Below are positions 34,220 to 42,061 of a stretch of 64,000 bases of DNA, one piece after another. The stretch is from NCBI RefSeq assembly GCF_010667685.1, contig NZ_WHZW01000017.1:18624-82623 (forward strand), given 5' to 3'. The DNA comes from Bifidobacterium aerophilum. Its GTDB lineage: Bacteria > Actinomycetota > Actinomycetes > Actinomycetales > Bifidobacteriaceae. Position 1 is the stretch's first letter. Every line of letters begins with the position of its first letter. The notes beneath the pieces are model-generated. The model was given only the letters and a program-made list of their open reading frames with translations, did no database searches and was not told the DNA's origin. The translations under genes were made by a program, and so were the position numbers.

Positions 34220-34678
34220 ATGAACTTCATCAAACAGCAATCCATCGGATTCTATGTCAACGTCCTGGCGCTGGTGGCCGCGGTCGTCGCGCTCGTCTAC
34301 TACTTCATCAACTGCCACACGAGCTACTTCCTGAGCTCGGGCATGAACCCGGCCGTGCTTGCCTGCTCGTTCGGCGTGGTCGTGCTGGAACTGGTCGTGC
34401 TGGGCGGCAGCCAGGCCGCCGCCTCGGCCGGATCCCCGAAGTGGCTGCCGATCGTGCTCGACGTGTGCGTCGTCGCCGTGTCGGTGCTGCTGATGTGCGC
34501 GTTCGCGTTCTTCTTGTCCGACCGCGTCAACGCCATCGCGTCCATCGCCACGTTCAACCAGAACGCGCAGAACATGGCCGACCTGATGAGCGCGGTCTAC
34601 GGCATGATCGCCTACGTGATCGCCGCGCTGCTGTCGATCATCGCCTCGTACATGAAGGTGAACAAGCGCAACGCGTGA
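34220..34678 (+). CDS. Small four-helix membrane protein, function unknown
   Basis: Not recognised. The 152-residue protein has four clear hydrophobic helices (about 12-30, 44-62, 76-98, 121-144), short loops and a basic end (SYMKVNKRNA). There is no signal peptide beyond the first helix. It follows the membrane-anchored GH3 by 87 nt and is the last gene before a strong terminator, so it belongs to the rhamnosidase operon. It could assist or anchor the GH3, or form a small carrier subunit; both are inference. Confidence 0.75.
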   Translation: MNFIKQQSIGFYVNVLALVAAVVALVYYFINCHTSYFLSSGMNPAVLACSFGVVVLELVVLGGSQAAASAGSPKWLPIVLDVCVVAVSVLLMCAFAFFLSDRVNAIASIATFNQNAQNMADLMSAVYGMIAYVIAALLSIIASYMKVNKRNA

Positions 34679-34727
34679 TCTGTGACGCGTGATTCACGAC
34701 CTGTGATTCACGGCGCGTCGTGAAATG

Positions 34728-34793
34728 ACTCCCCTCGGCAGGGTCGCCGTCGGTCCCGGAACCGGCGACCGCCCCCGCCGAGGGGAGTTTTTC
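34728..34793 (+). terminator. Strong terminator of the rhamnosidase operon
   Basis: ACTCCCCTCGGC (34728-34739) pairs with GCCGAGGGGAGT (34777-34788) and is followed by TTTTTCG. An inner stem GGTCGCCG/CGGCGACC fills the loop. This ends the transcript running from GH78 to the small membrane protein. Confidence 0.85.
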
Positions 34794-34851
34794 GTGCGTG
34801 CGGAACGTCCGGCGTCCGGTCTCGATCGGATGTCCTTTGTAATGGCATGTA

Positions 34852-34881
34852 TATTCCATGTTCTACAGTGATTATGGAATA
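34852..34881. promoter_or_regulatory. Inverted repeat operator before the MFS gene
   Basis: TATTCCAT (34852-34859) and ATGGAATA (34874-34881) are exact inverted half-sites 14 nt apart in an AT-rich stretch ending 20 nt before the MFS start. It differs from the TTGACA-type operator seen elsewhere in the window; the regulator is unknown. Confidence 0.5.
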
Positions 34882-34901
34882 CGTATAAAGGAGTATGTGA
34901 T

Positions 34902-36218
34902 ATGGCTCGTTCGGCAGACGGCGGTTCTTCCGCGTCCACGGCCGCGTTGACCCGTCTCGGCTATTGCGGCGGACTGGGATCGTTCCTCGGATCGTCGGCC
35001 ATCGTCGGCCTGTCGACCACGATCACGATGTGGCAGTCCGGTCTCGGGTTGGGTGCGGGCGAGGTCGGCGCGCTGAGCGCGGTGCTCAACTTCGCCATCG
35101 CCGCCGGCTCGCTGCTCGCCGGGCCATTGTGCGTGCGGCTCGGCATGACGAAGGTGTTCAACTGGGTGAACCTCGTCTCGGTCATCGGCTTCGTGCTGTG
35201 CGCGGCCGCGCCGGACTTCTGGGTGCTGCTGGGCGGCGTGGTGCTGGCCGGACTCGGCACCGGCCTCGACCTGCCCGTATCGATCTCCGTGATGTCGCGC
35301 GACGCGCAGGATCCGGCCGCCGGATCGAAGCTCGTCACCGTCACGCAGCTCGGATGGCAGCTCGGCATGCTCGGCTCGGCGCTCGCCGCCTTCGCCGTAT
35401 CCGGGCTGGCCGGGGCGCTGGGCGGACGCGTGGTGTTCGCGCTGTTCGCCGTGATCGCGTGCGCACTGCTGCTGTGGCGCCTGCGCTCGTGCGAATTCGC
35501 CGCGCTGCACGCGGCGTCCGTGAAGACGATCAACGTGACGACGAATACGGTGGACGCGGCAAGTCGCAAGACGAGTGCCGGCGATGCGGATTCCCGCAGT
35601 GCCGCCCATGGTGCCGGGCTGCCTGCGGCCGGCCCGTTCGGCATGCCGAAGCGTCTGATCCCCGCCTTCACCGCGCTGCTCGTGTTCTACATCGGCTGGA
35701 ATCTCGTGGCGAACACCTGGGGCCAGTTCCAGACCTACATGCTCGTCAACGCGGACGCCTCGCAAAGCCTCGCCACGGGCCTCGGCATCATCCTGTACAT
35801 CGTGATGTTCGCCGCGAACTGGCTGGTGTCCGTCACCGTCAACACCCGCTGGCGCAACCCGCTGTTCGTCGCCGGCGGCGTGATCTCGCTCGCCGCGATG
35901 ATCCTCATGGCCGCGGGCGGCGGCTCCCTGTGGGTGATCGTCGCCGCCACCGCCATCATGTACGTCGGTCTGCCGCTGGCCGGCGAGGCGATCTGCAAGG
36001 TGTGGACGCAGGAGACGTTCCCGCTGGCCTGCCGCGCCACCGTGCAGGGTTTCATCCTCGGCTTCTCCCGCCTGCTGTGCGGACTGTTCGCCTTCGTGAC
36101 CCCGGCGCTCGTGATGCCCGGCACGATCGGCGTCACGCTGTGGGGATTCGTCGCGGTCGTGGCCGTGTTCGCCGCCGCCGGTTGCGCGTTCATGCGTGTG
36201 CGCCGCATGGCGGTGTGA
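34902..36218 (+). CDS. MFS transporter
   Basis: A 438-residue major facilitator protein with 12 predicted helices. Early helices include GLSTTITMWQSGLGLGAGEV and the cytosolic-loop motif GPLCVRLGMTKVFNW. A hydrophilic loop of about 45 residues (VDAASRKTSAGDADSRSAAH region) separates the two halves. AAAGGAG lies 8 nt before the ATG. It is a single-gene unit with its own inverted-repeat operator, between a strong terminator and the second two-component pair. The substrate is unknown; sugar uptake fits the neighbourhood, and efflux cannot be excluded. Confidence 0.85.
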   Translation: MARSADGGSSASTAALTRLGYCGGLGSFLGSSAIVGLSTTITMWQSGLGLGAGEVGALSAVLNFAIAAGSLLAGPLCVRLGMTKVFNWVNLVSVIGFVLCAAAPDFWVLLGGVVLAGLGTGLDLPVSISVMSRDAQDPAAGSKLVTVTQLGWQLGMLGSALAAFAVSGLAGALGGRVVFALFAVIACALLLWRLRSCEFAALHAASVKTINVTTNTVDAASRKTSAGDADSRSAAHGAGLPAAGPFGMPKRLIPAFTALLVFYIGWNLVANTWGQFQTYMLVNADASQSLATGLGIILYIVMFAANWLVSVTVNTRWRNPLFVAGGVISLAAMILMAAGGGSLWVIVAATAIMYVGLPLAGEAICKVWTQETFPLACRATVQGFILGFSRLLCGLFAFVTPALVMPGTIGVTLWGFVAVVAVFAAAGCAFMRVRRMAV

Positions 36219-36297
36219 CGCACGTCGCTCCCTGTCGCCGGTCCGATCGTCCGCTATGGTGGAATGCAGCGGAGAGGCTGAGGGAGTGTGATGCGGC

Positions 36298-37086
36298 ATG
36301 TTCACGGTGGCTGTGGTCGAGGACGACGAGAATGCGGCGGTGAAGCTGCGTGCGTGCTTGGGCCAGTATGAGTCGGAGCATCCTGGTGTGCGGTTCGAGG
36401 TGACGGTGTTCCGTGAGCCGACGTCGTTTTTGGAGCCGTATAGGGCGAATTGGGATATCGTGTTCATGGATATCGAGATGCCGAACATGGACGGCATGGA
36501 GGCGGCCCGTCGCCTGCGTGACCTGGATGCGGAGACGATCCTGATTTTCGTGACGAACATGGCGCAGTTCGCCGCGAAGGGTTATGAGGTGGATGCGCTG
36601 GACTACATCATCAAGCCGTTCTCGTATCCCGACTTCCAACGCAAACTCAGCCGCGCGGTCCGCCTGTGCGAGCGCGAGTCCGACGCGATCGCCATAGCCC
36701 AGCGCGGCGTCACCCAGCGCATCCGTCTGCGCGACATCAGCCACGTCGAAGTGCGCGGCCGCAACCTCGACTATCACACGGAAGGCGGCGTCATCACCGC
36801 GTCCGGCAGTCTCAAGGAACTCGAGGCGACGCTCAGACCGCACGGATTCGTACGCTGCGGCAACCCGTACCTGGTCAACCAGCGGTACATCACGGCGGTC
36901 AAAGGCCAGTCCGTCCTGCTGGAAGGCGGCGTCGAACTGCCGATCGGACGCGCCTACCGCAAGCAGTTCTTGACCGATCTCGCCGCCGAACTCGGCCGCG
37001 GCCACGTCACGTCGGCCGGTGCGACGGACGCATCGTCCGACGCGACGAATGGCGACGGTTTCGGTGCTGGTGATACCCGACGGTGA
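36298..37086 (+). CDS. LytTR response regulator, copy 2
   Basis: A 262-residue paralogue of the regulator at 24160: the receiver (FREPTSFLEPYRANWDIVFM, then DIEMPNMDG, IIKPF) and LytTR domain (RIRLRDISHVEVRGRNLDYH, VRCGNPYLVNQRYI) are nearly superimposable, with an extra 25-residue Ser/Thr/Gly tail. The first 310 nt use G- and T-ending codons (GCG, GTG, CGT, GAT, TTG) while the rest uses C-ending codons like neighbouring genes; the switch at about 36610 hints at recombination between homologues. AGGGAG precedes the ATG. The histidine kinase gene follows. It may regulate the GH3/GH2 genes downstream. Confidence 0.92.
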   Translation: MFTVAVVEDDENAAVKLRACLGQYESEHPGVRFEVTVFREPTSFLEPYRANWDIVFMDIEMPNMDGMEAARRLRDLDAETILIFVTNMAQFAAKGYEVDALDYIIKPFSYPDFQRKLSRAVRLCERESDAIAIAQRGVTQRIRLRDISHVEVRGRNLDYHTEGGVITASGSLKELEATLRPHGFVRCGNPYLVNQRYITAVKGQSVLLEGGVELPIGRAYRKQFLTDLAAELGRGHVTSAGATDASSDATNGDGFGAGDTRR

Positions 37087-37096
37087 GGTGATCGAC

Positions 37097-38479
37097 ATGC
37101 CCGTCCTTCCCGACACCACGCTGATCGCCGCGCTGCTGACGCTGAATTTCGTCGCGTTGCGCGTGATCATGCCGTTCTTCAACGGCTTCATCGTCGAGCT
37201 TCTGGCATGCGCCGCCATGTTCGTGTGGTGGCTGGACCGGCGCCCGCGGTTCGGCCTGCGCGTCGCCGTGGCCCTGACCGCCGTGCTGGTCGTGGCGGTG
37301 GTGACGTACTGGCCGATCATGAAGATGAGCGCAGGGGACACGGGCGGCATGACCTCCACCATCTGGATCGCGATCGTTCGGTTCATGCTGCTGTACGTGA
37401 TGTGCTACTGGGCGATGCGGTTCTGTTACGTGATCGACCTGCGGCAGGGCGTGTTCTACCTGATCGCCGCGGTGTCGCTGCAGCATTTCGTGTATTGCGG
37501 CACGCGGATCGCCACGCTGAACCTGCCCGGTGACTGGTCGGACACGGAAACCTGGCCCGGGGCCGTCGCGTTTTTCGTGGTATCGGTATTGTTCGGCCTG
37601 CTGGGCTACCGTTTGTTCGCCAAGCCGATGGAACGGCATGTGCCCGAACGGCTCGGCCGCAACATCCTCGTACTGTTTCTCGGCCTGCTGCTGTGCGTGA
37701 ACGTGTTCTCCTGCCTGTCCGGCTCGCCCGGCCAAGTCGGCGGCCCGACGCTGTACCTCTACCTGCTGATGACCGCGACCCGGTTCGTGACCTGCGCGTT
37801 CGTGCTCGCGCTGCTCGCGGAAACCGCCAACCGCATCACCGCCGAACGCGAGGGTTTCGCGCTGCAGCGCATGCTCGGCCAGCAGCGCGCGCAGATGGCG
37901 CAGGACAAGGCCACCGTCGACCTCATCAACGTCAAGACGCACGACCTCAAGAAACAGCTCGCCCTGCTCGACGGGCGCGTCACGCGTGAGGAACTCGACG
38001 AGCTGCGTGGACTGGTCGACATCTACGACGCGTCGGTGCGCACCGGCAACGAGCCGCTCGACGTGCTGCTGGCGAACAAGTCGCTGGTGTGCGAGCGGCA
38101 GGGCGTGCGCTTCGACCGCATGATCGACGGCTCGCTGCTCGATTTCATGAAACCGACCGACATCTATTCGCTGTTCGGCAACGCGATCGACAACGCGCTG
38201 GAGGCCGTGGCCAAGCTGCCGGCCGATGCCGACCGATACATCGCGATGAGCGTGCGCGCGAACAAAGGCATGGTGCTGGTGCATGTGGAGAATCCGTACG
38301 TCGGCGAGCTGCGGTTCGACGACGGGCTGCCGCAAACCTCGAAGGCCGACAAGCGCTACCACGGGTTCGGCACGCGTTCGATGCGGATGATCGTGGAACG
38401 CTACGACGGCGTGCTGACGATGGACGCGCGCGACGGCGTGTTCTCGGTGGACGCGCTGCTGCCGATGGGCGACGCGTGA
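37097..38479 (+). CDS. AgrC-like sensor histidine kinase, copy 2
   Basis: A 460-residue paralogue of the kinase at 24866. Six or seven hydrophobic helices occupy about 1-235, followed by VKTHDLKKQLALLDGRVTRE (phosphoacceptor region), N-box LFGNAIDNALEAVAKL and G-box YHGFGTRSMRMIVERYDG. The membrane part has diverged far more from copy 1 than the cytosolic part, so the two kinases probably sense different ligands. The start at 37097 has GAGGTG upstream; an ATG at 37049 overlapping the regulator gene is the alternative. The 205-nt gap before the next GH3 gene has no other gene. Confidence 0.88.
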   Translation: MPVLPDTTLIAALLTLNFVALRVIMPFFNGFIVELLACAAMFVWWLDRRPRFGLRVAVALTAVLVVAVVTYWPIMKMSAGDTGGMTSTIWIAIVRFMLLYVMCYWAMRFCYVIDLRQGVFYLIAAVSLQHFVYCGTRIATLNLPGDWSDTETWPGAVAFFVVSVLFGLLGYRLFAKPMERHVPERLGRNILVLFLGLLLCVNVFSCLSGSPGQVGGPTLYLYLLMTATRFVTCAFVLALLAETANRITAEREGFALQRMLGQQRAQMAQDKATVDLINVKTHDLKKQLALLDGRVTREELDELRGLVDIYDASVRTGNEPLDVLLANKSLVCERQGVRFDRMIDGSLLDFMKPTDIYSLFGNAIDNALEAVAKLPADADRYIAMSVRANKGMVLVHVENPYVGELRFDDGLPQTSKADKRYHGFGTRSMRMIVERYDGVLTMDARDGVFSVDALLPMGDA

Positions 38480-38684
38480 TGGCGGCGCGTGACGCGCGGA
38501 ACGTCGTCATCGCCGGCGCCCGCTGCGCCAGCCAGACCGCGCGCGCCGCGCGACATGCAGTCCGTTACGCGAAACATGTCGATCATGCACCCGCCGTGGC
38601 ACGGACCGCTTCCTTCCCCGACACTGGAATCACGCCGCCTCGATGAAGGACGGCGACATATTCCCGACGAAGAAGAAGGAACCG

Positions 38685-41600
38685 ATGACGAAGCAGAAGA
38701 ACGGAGCGCTCGTGGTCCGCGTCGTCAAGACGGTGGTGTCCGTGGCCCTGGCCGCGGTGATCATCGTGGCGATGGTGCTCATCAACCCGCAGCTGAGCGC
38801 GAACAAGATCATCTCCAGCCTGATGGGCTACAACCACCAGAGCGCCGACAACAGCGGCATCAAGGCCGACGGCGCTGACGCGAACTACTACACCGCCGAC
38901 TACGACAAGGACAGCATCAAGGCCGCCGAGGACGACCTGTACAACCGCATCGCCGACGAAGGCGTCGTGCTGCTCAAGAACGACGACGACACCCTGCCGA
39001 TGAAGAAGGGCACCGCGTTCAGCTTCTTCAGCGCCAACAGCGTCGACGGGACATCCACATCGATGCTGGCGATGCTCGGCGGTGGCGGCACCCCGACCAC
39101 GCTGAAAACCGCATTCGAAGGAGCCGGCTTCAAGGTCAACGACACCCTGTGGAACTACTACGAGTCCGGCAACGGCAAGGACTACGGCCTGGCCTCCGGA
39201 TCCGTCAGCTACGGCGACGCCGAGGACTTTCGCATCAACGAGGCCCCGCTGAGCGCGCTCGAGAAGGAATCCGGACTGCTTGACTCCGTCAAGGGCACCG
39301 TGCCGGTGTACGTGCTCAACCGCGTCGTCGGCGAAGGCCGCGACATGCCGCGCTCGATGGTCAACCACGCCGACAAGCAGGAGGACAAGGAGAAGAGCTA
39401 CATCGAACTCGACTCCACCGAAACCGAGATCATCAAGTACCTCAACGACAACTACAAGGACGTTGTGCTGCTCGTCAAGTCCAGCGCCGCGATGGAACTC
39501 GACTGGCTCAAGGACTACCCGAACATCAAGGCCGTCGTCTACTCGCAGAACATCACCGACTCGCTCGCCAAGGTCTTCTCCGGCGCGGTCAACCCGTCCG
39601 GCCGCACGGTCGACACGTTCGCCGCGAACGCGCTCGCCTCGCCGGCCGCGCAGAACTTCGGCAGCTACCGCTACTACGACGAGAACGGCGACCCGACGAA
39701 GTACTACTACGTCGACTACGCCGAGGGCATCTACGTGGGCTACAAGTACTACGAGACGCGCTACGAGGACAAGGTGCTCGGCCAGGGCAACACCGGCGAC
39801 TACGACTACGCCAAGGAGGTCGTGTACCCGTTCGGCTACGGCCTGAGCTACACCGACTTCACGTGGAGCGACTTCGCCGTCAAGAACAGCGGCGACGACT
39901 TCACCGCGACCGTCACCGTGACCAACACGGGCGACGTGGCCGGCAAGGACGTCGTGGAGCTCTACGCGCAGACGCCGTACACCGACTACGACAAGAAGAA
40001 CGCCGTCGAAAAGGCGTCGGTGAACCTCGTCGGCTACGCGAAGACCGGCGAACTCGAGCCGGGCGCGAGCGAGACCGTCACCGTCACGTTCGCCAAGGAC
40101 CAGCTCAAGTCGTACGACTACAAGGGCGCGAAGACGTACATCCTCGACGCCGGCGAATACCGCTTCACCGCCGCCGCCAACGCGAACGACGCCGTCAACA
40201 ACATCCTCGCAGACAAGGGCAAGACCGTCTCCGACGGCATGACCGCGGCCGGTGACAAGTCCATGGTCGCCAGCTGGACGCCGGACAACACCGACGTCGA
40301 CACGACCACGTTCGCCACCGACGCCGAAACCGGCAAGGCGATCTCCAACCTGTTCGACGCCGCCTCCGACCCGGACGTGACCTACCTGACCCGCGCCGAC
40401 TGGACCGGCACCTTCCCGAAGCACTACGGCGAGGCGTCCGACGAGAAGAGCACCTGGGGCAACGAGATCAACTGCACCAAGGACGGCGTGAAGTCGTCGT
40501 GCACCTGGAAGAAGACCGCGTCCGCCGACCTCATCAAGCAGCTCGACGGCACCGACTCCGGCACCGACGTCGACCGTTCGTCGATCGACGACACCCCGAC
40601 CTTCGGCCAGAAGAACGGACTCAAGGTCTCCGACATGCGCGGCCTCGACTACGACGACGAGCAGTGGGACAAGATCCTCGACCAGCTCACCGAGGACGAC
40701 TACAACCAGCTCATCACCTTCTCCGGCTACGGCGTGGACTACATCAAGTCCGTCCAGAAGCCGTTCCAGACCGACGCCGACGCGGCCAGCGGCTGGCTGT
40801 ACGGCGGCACCGGCCGCGCGTTCCCGAGCATCATGATGCTCACCCAGACGTGGAACGCCAAGCTGGCCGAGGAACTCGGCACGATGATGGGCAACGAGGC
40901 GCTGCTCGGCGGCGCGAACGGCTGGTACGCGCCGGCCATGAACATCCACCGCACCCCGTTCTCCGGCCGCAACGGCGAGTACTACTCCGAGGACGCGTTC
41001 CTGTCCGCGGCGACGGCCTCGCTCGAGGTCAAGGGCGTGGCGACCAAGGGCGTGTACGCGTACATCAAGCACTTCGCGCTCAACGACCAAGAGAACCACC
41101 GCGGCGACCGCGTCGGCAACTTCGGCGTGGCCACCTGGTCGAACGAGCAGGCGATCCGCGAGATCTACCTCAAGCCGTTCGAGGCGTGCATGAAGCTCGG
41201 CGACATGGACATGAAGTACGTCAAGAAGAACGCCGACGGCACGTATGAGAACGCCACGACGAAGACCCCGATCTCCAAGGGCGTGATGACCTCGTTCAAC
41301 CGCCTCGGCGCCACCTGGACCGGCGGCAACCACGCGCTCATCCAGCAGCTGCTGCGCGACGAGTGGGGCTTCAACGGCCTGATCATCACCGACAACGCGA
41401 ACACGAGCAAGTTCATGAGCCCGTACCAGATGCTTGAGGCCGGCTCCGACATCAAGCTGCTCAACGTGAGCGAGGACCCGACCGGCGAGAAGCTCGACCT
41501 CAACGACCCGGCCACCTACCACTACGCGCGGCAGGCCATGCACCACCTGCTGTACACGGTCGCGAACTCGAACAGCATGCAGGGCGCGCTGCCGGGCGCA

Positions 41601-41786
41601 GGGTTCACGTTCTACAACCAGATGAAGGTGATCCAGATCGCGTTCAACACGGTGTGCGGCATCCTGCTCGCGCTGTTGGCCTTCTTCTCCGTGTGGCGCT
41701 GGCTGCCGGGCACGATCCGCCGCGTGGCCGCCCGCAAGGAGCGCAAGGCCGCGAAGAAACTCGCGAAGAAGGCCGCGAAGGCCTGA
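38685..41786 (+). CDS. Membrane-anchored GH3 glycosidase with permuted domain order, copy 2
   Basis: A 1,033-residue relative of the GH3 at 31052 with the same inverted layout: an N-terminal membrane helix (about 8-30), the sandwich domain (ADEGVVLLKNDDDTLPM, NPSGRTVDTFA, FGYGLSYTDF near 383), a fibronectin-like domain, then the TIM barrel (IHRTPFSGRNGEYYSEDAFL, KHFALNDQENHRGDR near 795, nucleophile Asp in GFNGLIITDNANTS near 901). A C-terminal helix (about 981-1004) is followed by a very basic tail (RKERKAAKKLAKKAAKA). It is probably an extracellular, doubly anchored beta-glycosidase. The start at 38685 follows AAGGA; an ATG 42 nt upstream is possible. Sequence identity with copy 1 is modest, so this is an old duplication. 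Confidence 0.9.
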   Translation: MTKQKNGALVVRVVKTVVSVALAAVIIVAMVLINPQLSANKIISSLMGYNHQSADNSGIKADGADANYYTADYDKDSIKAAEDDLYNRIADEGVVLLKNDDDTLPMKKGTAFSFFSANSVDGTSTSMLAMLGGGGTPTTLKTAFEGAGFKVNDTLWNYYESGNGKDYGLASGSVSYGDAEDFRINEAPLSALEKESGLLDSVKGTVPVYVLNRVVGEGRDMPRSMVNHADKQEDKEKSYIELDSTETEIIKYLNDNYKDVVLLVKSSAAMELDWLKDYPNIKAVVYSQNITDSLAKVFSGAVNPSGRTVDTFAANALASPAAQNFGSYRYYDENGDPTKYYYVDYAEGIYVGYKYYETRYEDKVLGQGNTGDYDYAKEVVYPFGYGLSYTDFTWSDFAVKNSGDDFTATVTVTNTGDVAGKDVVELYAQTPYTDYDKKNAVEKASVNLVGYAKTGELEPGASETVTVTFAKDQLKSYDYKGAKTYILDAGEYRFTAAANANDAVNNILADKGKTVSDGMTAAGDKSMVASWTPDNTDVDTTTFATDAETGKAISNLFDAASDPDVTYLTRADWTGTFPKHYGEASDEKSTWGNEINCTKDGVKSSCTWKKTASADLIKQLDGTDSGTDVDRSSIDDTPTFGQKNGLKVSDMRGLDYDDEQWDKILDQLTEDDYNQLITFSGYGVDYIKSVQKPFQTDADAASGWLYGGTGRAFPSIMMLTQTWNAKLAEELGTMMGNEALLGGANGWYAPAMNIHRTPFSGRNGEYYSEDAFLSAATASLEVKGVATKGVYAYIKHFALNDQENHRGDRVGNFGVATWSNEQAIREIYLKPFEACMKLGDMDMKYVKKNADGTYENATTKTPISKGVMTSFNRLGATWTGGNHALIQQLLRDEWGFNGLIITDNANTSKFMSPYQMLEAGSDIKLLNVSEDPTGEKLDLNDPATYHYARQAMHHLLYTVANSNSMQGALPGAGFTFYNQMKVIQIAFNTVCGILLALLAFFSVWRWLPGTIRRVAARKERKAAKKLAKKAAKA

Positions 41787-41898
41787 TCCGCACAGCTGCG
41801 CGAGCCGGTTTCGCGCCGGCATCGCGCGGCAACCATCCTTGGCGGTGACGTGAAGCGTGGAATTCCCCTGCGACACGTCACCGTCACTCCTCCGCACG

Positions 41899-41927
41899 GC
41901 GGACGGCCACTGCCCATGGCCGTCCGC
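41899..41927 (+). terminator. Hairpin terminator after GH3 copy 2
   Basis: GCGGACGGCCA (41899-41909) pairs with TGGCCGTCCGC (41917-41927), followed by TTCGTC. A second stem, GGTGACGTG (41844-41852) with CACGTCACC (41874-41882), precedes it. Together they probably separate the GH3 and GH2 transcripts. Confidence 0.65.
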
Positions 41928-42061
41928 TTCGTCATGTGCGGATCATGCGATTCGTGCCGCCCCGCGCGCAGTTCGTGCCGGATAAGATGCGGCTCGTCCC
42001 CGGGAAGATACGCTGGATGCTGAATATGACGTATGCCATGCGACGAGGCGAGGAGAAACCA

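Noticed and set aside
38583..41897. Minus-strand open frame of 1,104 codons opposite the second GH3
   Set aside because: Low-complexity Val/Gly/Asp/Arg translation with no motifs; the plus-strand GH3 is unambiguous.
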